A model generated the notes under the pieces. It was not told where the DNA came from. It saw nothing but the letters and a program-made list of their open reading frames with translations, and made no database searches. A DNA stretch of 64,000 nucleotides, from assembly GCA_031556475.1 (NCBI GenBank), contig JAVBSY010000046.1:1-64000 (forward strand). Reading direction: 5' to 3'. Positions 35,100 to 44,631 of the stretch are shown here, piece by piece; within the stretch, counting starts at the first letter, position 1; the number at the start of each line of letters is the position of its first letter. The DNA is from Azoarcus sp031556475. Lineage in GTDB: Bacteria; Pseudomonadota; Gammaproteobacteria; Burkholderiales; Rhodocyclaceae. The translations under genes were made by a program, and so were the position numbers.

Positions 35100-36257
35100 T
35101 TATTCCTCTTGAAGCGCTTCGACCGTCCAGCGGCCGTTGTGCAACATCAACTGCCGGTCGCAACCGGCCTCACGCCATGTTCCATCATGCCCCGGCAAGG
35201 CAATCAAGACGATCTCACCACGCGCGCGCAATTCATCGACCGCCGCCGCGAGTGCGGCATCGTCCAGCAGCGGCGCGAGAATCCCTTTTGCAGTAGCGTG
35301 ACCACCCGGCACGCGCAACGCCAATTCGCGCAGATCGAGGCTGAACCCCGCCGCCGGCCTGGCGCGACCAAAAGCCTGACCTACATGGTCGTAGCGGCCG
35401 CCGAGTGCCACGGCCGCGGGCGAGCTGCCGCCATAGGCGGCGAAGACGACACCGCTGTGATAGTGATAGCCGCGTAAATCGGCCAAATCGAAGCTGATCG
35501 GCAAATCGGCCAATGAGCGTGCCACACGCCGCAGATCATCCAGTGCGGCGTCGACCTGCATATCCCGCGGCAATTGCCGTGCGGCGGTCTCGATCACTTC
35601 CGCACCGCCATAAAGCTGCGGCAACAGCAGTAGCGCGGCACGTGCCGGTTCGGCGACATCGCCGAGCACAGCGCGCAATCCCGGCACATCCTTGGCCTGC
35701 AGCAAATCGAACAAGGCTTCCTTGCGCTCCGGCGCCAACCCGGCGCGCGCCGCGAGCGCATGGAAAAGGCCTACGTGGCCGATATCGATGCGTGTTGCCG
35801 GCACATCCGCCTGCCGCATGACTTCGGCAAGCAGGCGAAGAATTTCGATGTCCGCCTCCAACCCGGCGTGGCCGTACAGCTCTGCACCGAGCTGCACCGG
35901 CTCGCGTGTCACCGTCACCGATGACGGCAATGTATGCAGCACACTGCCGCAGTAGCACAGACGCGAAACACCGCCACGATTGAGCAGATGCGCATCGATG
36001 CGTGTCACCTGCGGCGTCATGTCGGCACGCACGCCCATGGTTCGGCCGGAAAGCTGATCGACGAGCTTGAAGGTGCGCAGGCGGAGATCCTGCCCTGCGC
36101 CAGTCACGAGCGAATCGAGGTATTCGAGCATGGGCGGCATCACCAACTGGTAACCGCGAACACGGAACACGTCGAGCAGTTTCCGCCTCAAGGCTTCGAG
36201 TCTGGCGGCCTCGGGGGGCAGCGCATCCTGAATATGGTCCGGCAATACCCAGCGCAT
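35100..36257 (-). CDS. hisZ: ATP phosphoribosyltransferase regulatory subunit
   Basis: The 385-residue HisZ is a histidyl-tRNA-synthetase-like protein without aminoacylation function that activates short-form HisG, the first enzyme of histidine synthesis. It starts MRWVLPDHIQDALPPEAARLEALRRKLLDVFRVRGY, typical of HisZ, and keeps the class II fold motif GVRADMTPQVTRIDAH. The ATG at 36257 is chosen; the frame extends upstream into DUF2065. True HisS is encoded separately at 43327-44631. It is followed closely by purA. Confidence 0.95.
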   Translation of the reverse strand: MRWVLPDHIQDALPPEAARLEALRRKLLDVFRVRGYQLVMPPMLEYLDSLVTGAGQDLRLRTFKLVDQLSGRTMGVRADMTPQVTRIDAHLLNRGGVSRLCYCGSVLHTLPSSVTVTREPVQLGAELYGHAGLEADIEILRLLAEVMRQADVPATRIDIGHVGLFHALAARAGLAPERKEALFDLLQAKDVPGLRAVLGDVAEPARAALLLLPQLYGGAEVIETAARQLPRDMQVDAALDDLRRVARSLADLPISFDLADLRGYHYHSGVVFAAYGGSSPAAVALGGRYDHVGQAFGRARPAAGFSLDLRELALRVPGGHATAKGILAPLLDDAALAAAVDELRARGEIVLIALPGHDGTWREAGCDRQLMLHNGRWTVEALQEE

Positions 36258-36273
36258 GGAAATGGTTGGAAGC

Positions 36274-36459
36274 TCAGTGAAAAACGTAGAGAAAGACCAT
36301 GCCAAGCAGCATGGAGGAAAGGCCGATGAATCGTATCTGTCCATCGGCCATCTGAGCGAGGCGAAGAAAAGTCTCCCGCCAGGCAGCAGGGGCGACGAAG
36401 GGAAGAATGCCTTCGATGATCAGCATCAGCGCAAAAGCCGTCAGCAGTGAGTTGACCAT
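36274..36459 (-). CDS. DUF2065 small inner-membrane protein (YjeT-like)
   Basis: This 61-residue protein has two predicted membrane helices (residues about 4-22 and 43-60) and the sequence LLTAFALMLIIEGILPFVAPAAWRETFLRLAQM, characteristic of the YjeT/DUF2065 family. In many proteobacteria it lies between hflC and hisZ or purA, as here. No function is established; genomic linkage to HflKC suggests a membrane quality-control role. Confidence 0.92.
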   Translation of the reverse strand: MVNSLLTAFALMLIIEGILPFVAPAAWRETFLRLAQMADGQIRFIGLSSMLLGMVFLYVFH

Positions 36460-36483
36460 CGAAAAATCAAGGCTATCGAAAAT

Positions 36484-37365
36484 TTAATTTTTCCGCGCCC
36501 CTCCGGCGCTCTTCATGTATTTGAAGAAATCGGAACTCGGGTCCAGTACAAGTACGTCATCCTTGCCATCGAAACTGCCACGATAGGCTTCGAGGCTGCG
36601 ATAGAACGAATAGAATTCGGGGCTCTGGCCGAATGCGTCGGCATAGATCGCGGTCGCCTTGGCATCGCCCTCGCCTTTGATCTGCTCTGCTTCGCGGTAA
36701 GCTTCGGCAACGGTCACCTCGCGCTGACGATCGGCGTCGGCACGAATCTTCTCGGCCTCGGCAGCACCCTGTGAGCGCAGCTCATTGGCGACCCGCTTGC
36801 GCTCCGCCTCCATCCGGCGATATACCGAATCGGACACCTCGGTCGGCAGATCGACCCGCTTGATGCGCACATCGAGAATCTGTACGCCGATCTTGCGCGC
36901 ATCCTGGTCGGCCTTGGTGCGCATGTCTTCCATGATCTGATCGCGCGCACCGGACACCACGTCGTGCACCGTGCGCTTGCCGAACTCCTCGCGCAAACCG
37001 GCATTCACCGTTTGCGACAAGCGAGTGCGCGCACGCGCCTCGTCGCCGGCTACCGACTCGTAATACAACTGCGGATCGATGATGCGCCACTTGAAGAAGA
37101 GATCGACGAGCACGTTCTTCTTCTCGGAGGTGATGAAGCGCTCCGGCTCCACCGTATCCGTGGTCAGAATGCGCTTGTCGAAATAACGCACGTTCTGAAA
37201 CAGAGGTATCTTGACGTTGAGGCCGGGCTTGTCGATGACTTTCTTGATTTCGCCGAGTTGGAAGACAAGCGCATATTCGCGCTGATCGACAGTGAACAAC
37301 GACATCGAAACGAGTATGACGACGAACAGCAGAATACTGCCGATCAAGGGCGTTTTATCGCGCAT
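36484..37365 (-). CDS. hflC: HflC, modulator of FtsH protease
   Basis: The 293-residue protein has an N-terminal membrane anchor (LIGSILLFVVILVSMSLFTVD) and a periplasmic SPFH/band-7 domain (REYALVFQLGEIKKVIDKPGLNVKIPLFQNVRYFDKRI), ending in a coiled coil rich in Ala, Glu and Arg. With HflK it forms the large cage around FtsH. Its ATG shares a base with the hflK stop (TAATG), so the subunits are translationally coupled in equal amounts. FtsH itself is not in this window. Confidence 0.97.
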   Translation of the reverse strand: MRDKTPLIGSILLFVVILVSMSLFTVDQREYALVFQLGEIKKVIDKPGLNVKIPLFQNVRYFDKRILTTDTVEPERFITSEKKNVLVDLFFKWRIIDPQLYYESVAGDEARARTRLSQTVNAGLREEFGKRTVHDVVSGARDQIMEDMRTKADQDARKIGVQILDVRIKRVDLPTEVSDSVYRRMEAERKRVANELRSQGAAEAEKIRADADRQREVTVAEAYREAEQIKGEGDAKATAIYADAFGQSPEFYSFYRSLEAYRGSFDGKDDVLVLDPSSDFFKYMKSAGGARKN

Positions 37366-38639
37366 TATCGTTCTCCCCGCTCACGGCTGCGCATCAGATC
37401 GCGATTACGCTGATCGATGCTCGTACTGCTGTTCGGCGGCACGGACGAGCCATGCGATTCCTGCGTCGGCAAAGAAGTGGAGGAACCGGCTCCCGACGCA
37501 GCAGCCGGATGAAGCAACTTATCCAGCGGCAAGAACAACAAATTACCGTTCCCTTTGGCGTCGATCATGACCTTCGAGGTGTTGGACAAAACCTGCTGCA
37601 TGGTGTCGATATACAAGCGCTCGCGCGTCACGTCCGGCGCACGCCGATATTCGGCCAGCACCTGACTGAAACGCTTGGTTTCGCCCTCGGCGTTGGCGAC
37701 GACTTTCGCGCGGTAGGCACTGGCTTCTTCAAGGAGCCGTGACGCGGTACCGCGGGCACGCGGAATAACGTCGTTGGCATACGCTTCGCCTTCGCTCTTT
37801 TGCCGCTCGCGATCCTGACCGGCCTTTACCGCGTCGTCGAACGCGGCTTGCACCTGCTCCGGCGGCTGGGCATTCTGCATCGTCACGCGGCTGATCTGGA
37901 TGCCGGTTTCGTAACGGTCGAGAATGCGCTGCATCAGCGCCAGTGCAGCCACCGCAATTTCCTCGCGCCCCTCGTACAGCACGAAATCCATGCGATTCTT
38001 GCCGACCAGTTCCCGCATCGCGGTTTCCGCCGCCTGCGCGACGGAGTCGTCCGGGTCACGGTTGTTGAACAGGTAGTTTTCCGGGCTGTTGAGCACGTAC
38101 TGTACGGCGAACTGGATGTTGATGATGTTTTCGTCATCAGTCAGCATCAGCGATTCGCGCAATACCTTGTTCCGCTCCGACGTCCGATAGCCGACCTCCA
38201 CCGTGCGCACGCCGGTGAAATCGACAATCTCATGGCTTTCCAGCGGATAGGGCAAACGCCAATGCAAGCCGGGCTCGGTCGTTTCGACGAACTTGCCCAG
38301 GCGCAGCACGACGCCGCGCTGGTTGGCATCGACGGTGTAAAAGCCGCTCGCAGCCCAGATCAGCAGGATCAGCACGATCAAAACACCGATACCGCCGCCG
38401 AACTGCTTGAACGAAAAACCCGGCATATCCGGTCCGCCGCCCTGCCGGCCGCCCCCGGAGCCGCCTTCGCGCCTCTGGCGCTTACCGCCGCCGAACAGAT
38501 CGGAAAGACGGCGGTTGAGGTCTTGCCATACTTCTTCCAGGTCGGGAGGACCTTGCTTGCCGCCACGGCCGTTTTCACCGCGGCCACCCCGATCCTCTTT
38601 GTCGCCCTGGCCTCCCCAGCGCGGGTCGTTTAATGACAT
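37365..38639 (-). CDS. hflK: HflK, modulator of FtsH protease
   Basis: The 424-residue HflK has a glycine-rich cytoplasmic N-terminus (GGQGDKEDRGGRGENGRGG, then a second Gly-rich stretch before residue 75), a membrane helix at about 82-101 (GGIGVLIVLILLIWAASGFY) and the SPFH domain VDANQRGVVLRLGKFVETTEPGLHWRLPYPLE. The N-terminal DUF3 extension is typical of HflK. It lies 11 bases downstream of hflX and overlaps hflC by one base. Confidence 0.97.
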   Translation of the reverse strand: MSLNDPRWGGQGDKEDRGGRGENGRGGKQGPPDLEEVWQDLNRRLSDLFGGGKRQRREGGSGGGRQGGGPDMPGFSFKQFGGGIGVLIVLILLIWAASGFYTVDANQRGVVLRLGKFVETTEPGLHWRLPYPLESHEIVDFTGVRTVEVGYRTSERNKVLRESLMLTDDENIINIQFAVQYVLNSPENYLFNNRDPDDSVAQAAETAMRELVGKNRMDFVLYEGREEIAVAALALMQRILDRYETGIQISRVTMQNAQPPEQVQAAFDDAVKAGQDRERQKSEGEAYANDVIPRARGTASRLLEEASAYRAKVVANAEGETKRFSQVLAEYRRAPDVTRERLYIDTMQQVLSNTSKVMIDAKGNGNLLFLPLDKLLHPAAASGAGSSTSLPTQESHGSSVPPNSSTSIDQRNRDLMRSRERGER

Positions 38640-38650
38640 GAGAACGCCTG

Positions 38651-39793
38651 TTATCCCTGTTGTACTGGAAGCTTGTCCACGACCTCCGGCATACAGCCGG
38701 CATGGACGATCCGATGCGCCGTTTCGACCAGCGCGCCCCGCAGAAGATCGAGCCCTTCGCCCGTTCTCGCGCTCAAAAAAACGCGCCTGATTTTATCACA
38801 CTCACCCCTCTCGACCGCCGCCGCGGCCTGGGTCAGGTCGATCTTGTTCCAAACCATGATCTGCTCCACGTCCGCTGCGCCGATTTCGGCCAAGACTCGA
38901 TTCACCGCCGCAATCTGCTCGTTCCGATCCTCGCTGGCGGAATCGACCACGTGCAAAAGCACGTCGGCCTGCGCGGTTTCCTCCAACGTGGCACGAAACG
39001 CCGCCACCAGGGCATGCGGCAGATCGCGAATGAATCCGACCGTATCGGACAATACAACGTTCCCGCCATCCACATAAAAGCGGCGCGAGGTCGTATCGAG
39101 CGTGGCGAAAAGCTGGTCGGCAGCATAGCTGCCGGCCTTGGTCAGTGCGTTGAACAGCGTCGATTTGCCCGCATTGGTATAGCCGACGAGGGAAACGGAC
39201 AGCGCATCGCGCCGCTCGCGCGCGCGCCGCCGCACCCGCCGTTGCTTTTCCAGTTGGGCAAGGCGCGTCTTCAGCAGCTTGACGCGATTGCCCAGCAGCC
39301 GGCGGTCGGTTTCAAGCTGGGTCTCGCCCGGCCCGCGCAGACCGATCCCGCCTTTTTGCCGCTCGAGGTGGGTCCAGCCGCGCACGAGCCGGGTCGACAG
39401 ATGCTGAAGCTGCGCCAGTTCGACTTGCAGCTTGCCTTCATGGCTGCGCGCGCGCAACGCGAAGATATCGAGAATCAGCGCGGTGCGATCGATGACACGG
39501 CACGCCAACTCACGTTCGAGGTTGCGTTGCTGCCCCGGCGACAAGGCGTGATTGAAGATCACCAAGTCCGCACTGTGAGCGCGCAGGGCCTCGCCAATCT
39601 CGGCAACCTTGCCACGGCCGGCAAATAGAGCCGTATCCGGCGCTGCGCGCCGCCCCTGGACAACCGCCTGAACAACCGCACCGGCACTGACCGCAAGCAG
39701 TTGGAGTTCGGACAGGCACTCCGCAATGGCGCCCTGGCCGAAATCCAACTGAACGAGTATCGCCCGTTCGCCGGTTTCAGGCCGCTCAAACAT
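38651..39793 (-). CDS. hflX: Ribosome-associated GTPase HflX
   Basis: The 380-residue GTPase rescues stalled or heat-damaged ribosomes by splitting them. The N-terminal HflX domain contains LVIFNHALSPGQQRNLERELACRVIDRTALILDIF and the GLRGPGETQLETDRRLL motif; the G domain shows G1 GYTNAGKST, G3 DTVGFI and G4 NKID. It lies 45 bases after hfq and 11 bases before hflK, the classic hfq-hflX-hflK-hflC order. Confidence 0.97.
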   Translation of the reverse strand: MFERPETGERAILVQLDFGQGAIAECLSELQLLAVSAGAVVQAVVQGRRAAPDTALFAGRGKVAEIGEALRAHSADLVIFNHALSPGQQRNLERELACRVIDRTALILDIFALRARSHEGKLQVELAQLQHLSTRLVRGWTHLERQKGGIGLRGPGETQLETDRRLLGNRVKLLKTRLAQLEKQRRVRRRARERRDALSVSLVGYTNAGKSTLFNALTKAGSYAADQLFATLDTTSRRFYVDGGNVVLSDTVGFIRDLPHALVAAFRATLEETAQADVLLHVVDSASEDRNEQIAAVNRVLAEIGAADVEQIMVWNKIDLTQAAAAVERGECDKIRRVFLSARTGEGLDLLRGALVETAHRIVHAGCMPEVVDKLPVQQG

Positions 39794-39838
39794 GTCGAAC
39801 AGGCGCAGCCGGCACTGGCTGCCGGCTCACAACGGCAT

Positions 39839-40084
39839 TCAGTTTCCGCCCTCGCCGTTATCCTGCTGCTGGATCGCGATCGGCCGCGATGGCACCACGG
39901 TGGAAATGGCGTGTTTGTAAACCATTTGCGTCACGGTGTTTTTCAGCAGCACGACATACTGATCGAAGGATTCGATCTGCCCCTGGAGTTTGATGCCATT
40001 CACAAGATAAATGGATACCGGAACATGCTCCCGGCGCAATGTGTTCAGAAATGGGTCTTGTAGAAGTTGCCCTTTGTTGCTCAT
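39839..40084 (-). CDS. hfq: RNA chaperone Hfq
   Basis: The 81-residue Sm-like hexamer joins small RNAs with target mRNAs. The Sm1 segment VSIYLVNGIKLQGQIESFDQ and the Sm2 segment YKHAISTVVPSR are both intact, with a short acidic C-terminal tail as in betaproteobacteria. The ATG at 40084 follows der by 109 bases, a larger gap than its neighbours, in which a TTGACA (minus strand, 40130-40125) without a matching -10 is seen. Its presence supports Hfq-dependent sRNAs in this organism. Confidence 0.98.
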   Translation of the reverse strand: MSNKGQLLQDPFLNTLRREHVPVSIYLVNGIKLQGQIESFDQYVVLLKNTVTQMVYKHAISTVVPSRPIAIQQQDNGEGGN

Positions 40085-40193
40085 GGTTAAACCTCGTTGC
40101 TTGTGTTGATGTGGATTAGGGATGTGTCAAACTTTTTTCTGCATCGCACAACACAGTATCCGACACATACTGCGGCGCCTTGTTCCATCGTAT

Positions 40194-41522
40194 TCAAAGC
40201 TTGCTCGCATAGGGGTTGTGCGCAGTACGAAACTGGATCCTCAGGGGCGTCCCCTGCAATTTGAACGCCTCCATAAAAGTACGTTCGAGAAAACGGACAT
40301 ACGCGGCGGGAATATCGTCCAATGCATTGCCGTGGATCACAATGACCGGCGGATTCGTTCCCCCCTGATGCGCGTAACGCAGCTTGGGCCGGGCAGTGCC
40401 ATGGCGCGGCGGCGCCTGCTTGGCGACCGCGGCCTGCATTGTCCGCGTCAGCCGCGGTGTGGACAGGTTGGCCATCGCCGCGGCGTAAGCGGCGTCGACC
40501 GATTTGAGCAGCGCAGCGATGCCTTCGGCCTTCAGCGCGGAAATCTGGTGCAGGCGCGCAAAAGACAGAAAGGCCAGCTTGCGTGCGATGTCTTCCTTCA
40601 AGCGCTGGCGACGGTAATCGTCCACCGCGTCCCATTTGTTGATCGCCAGCACCAAGGCGCGCCCGGCATCGAGGATGAAGCCCGCGATGTGGGCATCCTG
40701 CTCGGAAATATCCTGCGAAGCGTCGAGCACCAGCACGACCACGTTGGCTTCTTCGATGGCCTGCAAGGTCTTGATCACGGAGAATTTCTCGACCGCTTCG
40801 AAAACCTTGCCGCGCCGCCTCAATCCGGCAGTGTCGATCAGCGTGTAATGCTTGCCGCCGCGCTCGAACGGGATCGAAATCGCGTCGCGCGTCGTGCCCG
40901 GCAAATCGAAGGCGATGACGCGCTCCTCGCCGAGCAGGGTATTGACCAAGGTGGATTTGCCCACGTTGGGCCGCCCGACGATCGCCACCTTGGGGCCGGC
41001 ATCGGCATCGTCGGCACTGTCCTCGTCGCGCGGGAATGGCGCCAATACGAGCTCGACAAGCTGCTTCACGCCGTCGCCATGCGCAGCCGACACCGCCAAC
41101 GGATCGCCCAGGCCAAGCGCGTGGAAATCCGCTGCGACCACCGCGCGTTCGATACCCTCGGATTTGTTCACGACCAAGTAAACCGGTCGCCCCGCACGAC
41201 GCAAGCGATCGGCAATCTGCTCGTCATGAGGCGTTCTCCCGGCACGACCATCGACCAAGAATAATAACACGTCGGCTTCGGCGATCGCTTGCTCGGCCTG
41301 CCGTGCCATCTCGTGCATGATGCCGTCCTTGGCAACGGGATCGAAGCCGGCGGTATCGACGACGAGGTAGGGACGATCGCCGACACGGCCCAGGCCGTAA
41401 TGCCGATCACGGGTCAGCCCCGGTTGATCGGCGACGAGCGCGTCACGCGTCCTGGTGAGACGGTTGAACAAGGTCGATTTGCCGACATTGGGCCGCCCGA
41501 CGAGAACGAGGGTGGGATTCAC
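40194..41522 (-). CDS. der: Ribosome assembly GTPase Der (EngA)
   Basis: The 442-residue protein carries two tandem G domains, with GRPNVGKSTLFN at 8-19 and GRPNVGKSTLVN near 185, each followed by DTAG and NKxE/NKWD motifs, then the C-terminal KH-like domain. Der is essential for 50S maturation. It lies 15 bases after bamB on the same strand and precedes hfq. Nothing unusual is seen. Confidence 0.98.
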   Translation of the reverse strand: MNPTLVLVGRPNVGKSTLFNRLTRTRDALVADQPGLTRDRHYGLGRVGDRPYLVVDTAGFDPVAKDGIMHEMARQAEQAIAEADVLLFLVDGRAGRTPHDEQIADRLRRAGRPVYLVVNKSEGIERAVVAADFHALGLGDPLAVSAAHGDGVKQLVELVLAPFPRDEDSADDADAGPKVAIVGRPNVGKSTLVNTLLGEERVIAFDLPGTTRDAISIPFERGGKHYTLIDTAGLRRRGKVFEAVEKFSVIKTLQAIEEANVVVLVLDASQDISEQDAHIAGFILDAGRALVLAINKWDAVDDYRRQRLKEDIARKLAFLSFARLHQISALKAEGIAALLKSVDAAYAAAMANLSTPRLTRTMQAAVAKQAPPRHGTARPKLRYAHQGGTNPPVIVIHGNALDDIPAAYVRFLERTFMEAFKLQGTPLRIQFRTAHNPYASKL

Positions 41523-41537
41523 TTGCGCGTGCCTGCC

Positions 41538-42692
41538 TTAACGCGTTTCGAGCACGGCGATTTCGCCGTCCCGGCTCTGTACTACAAAGCCATACTTGAA
41601 GGGCCGGGGATCGGCCGTCACCGCGCTGCTGTCGATACGCAGCCGCGCGGCGAAAGCGCCATCGTCACGGCGCAGCAGATGCATATAGCCTTCGCTGTCG
41701 CCCACGGCAACGTATTCGCCCACGATCAGCGGCCGCGACACGATACGGCGCGCCAACGCATCCTGCTTCCACACGCTTGCGCCGCTGTATACATCGAGCG
41801 CACTCACCGCATCGCGCTCATCGGTGATGACTGCATAGCGGTTATCCCGGTCCATGCCGACGCTGCTGGAGAAGTCGCGCGACCATAGCGCACTGCCGTT
41901 ATTGACGTCGAAACAAGCGGCCCGCCCCTGGTAAGTCACCGCGCACACTTCGCGGCGACCGATCACCGGCGTACCAGCCACATCGGTAACACGCTCCAGT
42001 TCGGTGGAACCGCGTGGCATCGATACCGACAATTCCCACAGCATGCCGCCGTTCGACAGATTGACGGCAACCAGCTTGCCGCCCGGGAAACCCGCCAATG
42101 CAACACCGCCTTCAAGCAGTACGCCCGCATAACCATGCAAACCCAGCGCAGGATTGTCGCGCCGGAAAACCCAGCGACGCGCGCCGCTCTTGGCATCGAA
42201 CGCAACCAGACGGTGATCCGCCCCGCGTACCACGACCAGATCGGCATTGACCGCCGGTGGCGCCAACACGCCGGTACCGACCGGTGCGCGCCAGCGCTCG
42301 GTGCCATTGGCCGCATCGTAGGCAATCACTTCACCGCCGGTCGTCACCACCACGGCAAGCACGCCATCGCTGCCGACACCGGCGGACAGTTCCGACTTGC
42401 CCGAAACGCGCCACACTGCACGCCCGTCCTCGAAACGAGCGACAGCACCATCGTTCGCCGCGGCATATACGCTGTCGCCAACCACTGCGGGGAAGAACAC
42501 GTAGGAGCCGGATTTACCGATATCGGCAGTCCACATCGGCACCAATTCGGCCGATGGTTGGAAATCGACCAGGGGAGCCGGTTTTGGCCCATCGCTGGAA
42601 AACGGATTGAGCGACGAACACGCCGATGACAGCAATGCGGCGCCCAACAGCGGCAACCAGCGTGGCATTAAACGGAAGCAAACGCGTTCCAT
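41538..42692 (-). CDS. bamB: Outer-membrane assembly lipoprotein BamB
   Basis: The 384-residue protein has a lipoprotein signal with the lipobox LSSAC (Cys25) and an eight-bladed PQQ-type beta-propeller (repeats such as VAYDAANGTERWRAPVG and AFDAKSGARRWVFRRD). BamB is an accessory of the BAM complex. The ATG at 42692 is preferred to an internal ATG at 42668 because GGAAGG lies seven bases upstream. It starts three bases after the yfgM stop; yfgM-bamB-der is a conserved trio. Confidence 0.95.
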   Translation of the reverse strand: MERVCFRLMPRWLPLLGAALLSSACSSLNPFSSDGPKPAPLVDFQPSAELVPMWTADIGKSGSYVFFPAVVGDSVYAAANDGAVARFEDGRAVWRVSGKSELSAGVGSDGVLAVVVTTGGEVIAYDAANGTERWRAPVGTGVLAPPAVNADLVVVRGADHRLVAFDAKSGARRWVFRRDNPALGLHGYAGVLLEGGVALAGFPGGKLVAVNLSNGGMLWELSVSMPRGSTELERVTDVAGTPVIGRREVCAVTYQGRAACFDVNNGSALWSRDFSSSVGMDRDNRYAVITDERDAVSALDVYSGASVWKQDALARRIVSRPLIVGEYVAVGDSEGYMHLLRRDDGAFAARLRIDSSAVTADPRPFKYGFVVQSRDGEIAVLETR

Positions 42693-42695
42693 CGA

Positions 42696-43340
42696 TCAAC
42701 CTTCCAAGGATTCGAGTTTCATGCGGACGATTTCACGCAATACCATAGCCTGCTGATCCGTATCGCCGGGCATGTCGATCACCGCCTGATAAGCGGCGCG
42801 CGCCTCGGCGGTTTTACCCTGGGCGGCAAGCAGATCACCGCGCAGGTCGTCGAAACGCGCCTTGTACGCAGGCAGCGGCGCGGCTTGCAGACGCGCCAGC
42901 GCCTGGTCGGCCTGGCCTTGCTGCAGTTGCACCACGGCCAAGCGCAGGCGGGCGAGATCGCGCAGCGCGGGGTCCGAACCTTTATCCACCGCCCACTCGA
43001 GTTGCGCCTTGGCATTGTCCAACTCGCCCTTGCGGAACTGGACGCCCGCCGACAGCATGGCACCCATCTGAGCATAAACGGAGCCGCCATACTGTTCGAT
43101 CAAGCGACCGGCGTTCTCGCGCGCTTTCTGCGCATCCTCCGCATCGGCCGCCTGTTGCACGGCGAAGTAAATCGCACTGGCTTCGGTACCCTGCTTGTTC
43201 TGATACCAACGCCATCCCTGCCAGGCAAACGAGCTCAGCGCGGCCGCCAATGCCAACACCGTCACCAGCGTGCCGTATTGATCCCACCATGCCTTGAGCG
43301 CGGATATCTGTTCCTGCTCTTCCAGGTCATACGCTGCCAT
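42696..43340 (-). CDS. yfgM: YfgM-like ancillary SecYEG/periplasmic chaperone-network protein
   Basis: From the ATG at 43340 the 214-residue protein has an acidic cytoplasmic N-terminus (MAAYDLEEQEQISALKAWWDQYG), one membrane helix (about 24-42) and a periplasmic TPR-like domain with Ala/Gln-rich helices. YfgM interacts with PpiD at the translocon. It overlaps the 3' end of hisS by 14 bases, so translation is coupled; the open frame farther upstream is inside hisS and is ignored. Confidence 0.92.
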   Translation of the reverse strand: MAAYDLEEQEQISALKAWWDQYGTLVTVLALAAALSSFAWQGWRWYQNKQGTEASAIYFAVQQAADAEDAQKARENAGRLIEQYGGSVYAQMGAMLSAGVQFRKGELDNAKAQLEWAVDKGSDPALRDLARLRLAVVQLQQGQADQALARLQAAPLPAYKARFDDLRGDLLAAQGKTAEARAAYQAVIDMPGDTDQQAMVLREIVRMKLESLEG

Positions 43341-44631
43341 CGTCATCCTCTTCGTAGGTATACAGAAGCTCGGCCACCGCCTCCGGCAAATCATCGACCG
43401 CGATCCGTTGCTGGCCGCCCGGTCCGCGCAAGGGCTTGAGCCCCACCTCGCCGCTCGCCGCCTCGTCTTCGCCGATGATGACGGCCACCGCTGCGCCGCT
43501 TGCATCCGCTTTTTTCATCTGCGCCTTGAAACTACCCCCGCCGCAATGCAAGACCGCAGCGAAACCGTGTCCGCGCAATGCCTCGGCCGCGCGGAAAGCA
43601 AGCCGCTGCGCGGCATCACCCAGATGGACGACATAGGCGTCGGGCTGCATTTTTTCCGCTTCACCGCCAGATTCGCGCCACAGCGCGAGCAGACGCTCTA
43701 TGCCAATGGCGAAACCGGCGGCTGGTTGCGGCTTGCCGCCAAGCTGGGCGACAAGGCCATCGTAACGCCCGCCGGCGCAAATCGTACCCTGTGCACCGAG
43801 GCGGTTCGTAACCCACTCGAACACGGTGTGGTTGTAGTAATCCAGGCCGCGCACCAGGCGGTGATTGATCTGGAACGGAATGCCGGCATCCGCGAGCAAG
43901 GTCTGCACCGCCGCAAAATGCACGCGGCTACCGTCGCCCAGGTAATCCATCAAACGCGGCGCGGCTTCGACCACGGCACGCAGAGCGGGATTCTTGCTGT
44001 CGAGAATACGCAGCGGATTGGTGTACAGGCGACGCTTGCCGTCATCGTCGAGTTGTTCCGCATGCGCCTCGAAATACGCAATCAGCGCCTCCCGGTGCCG
44101 CGCCCGTTCTTCGGCGATACCGAGCGAATTGATTTCGAGGCGCACGTCGTCGATGCCGAGATCATCCCACAGGCGCGCGCACATCATCATGTGCTCGGCA
44201 TCCACATCCGGCCCTGCAAAGCCAAGCGCCTCGATGCCGATCTGGTGGAACTGCCGGTAGCGCCCTTTCTGCGGCCGCTCGTGGCGGAACATCGGGCCAT
44301 GGTAATAGAGCCGCTGCGGCCCGCCGGCGGCGACAAGGTTGTGCTCGATGGCGGCGCGCACGCACGAAGCCGTGCCTTCGGGCCGCAAGGTCAAAGCCTC
44401 GCCATTGAGCGCATCCTCGAAGGAGTACATCTCCTTTTCGACGATGTCGGTCACTTCGCCAATAGCGCGTGCGAACAGCGGCGTCGGCTCGACGATGGGC
44501 ATGCGGATCGGGCGATAGCCGTAACTGCGCAGCCAATCGCGTGCGATATCCTCGAAGTGTTCCCAGATTTCGGCTTCATCGGGCAGGATGTCGTTCATCC
44601 CGCGCACGGCCTGCAAAATTTGACTACTCAT
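43327..44631 (-). CDS. hisS: Histidyl-tRNA synthetase
   Basis: The 434-residue class II synthetase shows motif 2 around RYRQFHQIGIEALGF, the histidine-binding loop LVRGLDYYNHTVFEW and motif 3 AAGFAIGIERLL, followed by the anticodon-binding domain. It charges tRNA-His. It overlaps ispG by four bases and yfgM by 14 bases. The paralogue HisZ at 35100-36257 lacks the catalytic role. Confidence 0.98.
   Translation of the reverse strand: MSSQILQAVRGMNDILPDEAEIWEHFEDIARDWLRSYGYRPIRMPIVEPTPLFARAIGEVTDIVEKEMYSFEDALNGEALTLRPEGTASCVRAAIEHNLVAAGGPQRLYYHGPMFRHERPQKGRYRQFHQIGIEALGFAGPDVDAEHMMMCARLWDDLGIDDVRLEINSLGIAEERARHREALIAYFEAHAEQLDDDGKRRLYTNPLRILDSKNPALRAVVEAAPRLMDYLGDGSRVHFAAVQTLLADAGIPFQINHRLVRGLDYYNHTVFEWVTNRLGAQGTICAGGRYDGLVAQLGGKPQPAAGFAIGIERLLALWRESGGEAEKMQPDAYVVHLGDAAQRLAFRAAEALRGHGFAAVLHCGGGSFKAQMKKADASGAAVAVIIGEDEAASGEVGLKPLRGPGGQQRIAVDDLPEAVAELLYTYEEDDDGSV

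Noticed and set aside
33799..35112. 437-codon plus-strand frame opposite purA.
   Set aside because: purA is certain from its P-loop and length; the opposite frame has no family features.
40125..40130. TTGACA before hfq as a promoter.
   Set aside because: No -10 hexamer lies at 16-18 bases, so I did not call a promoter.
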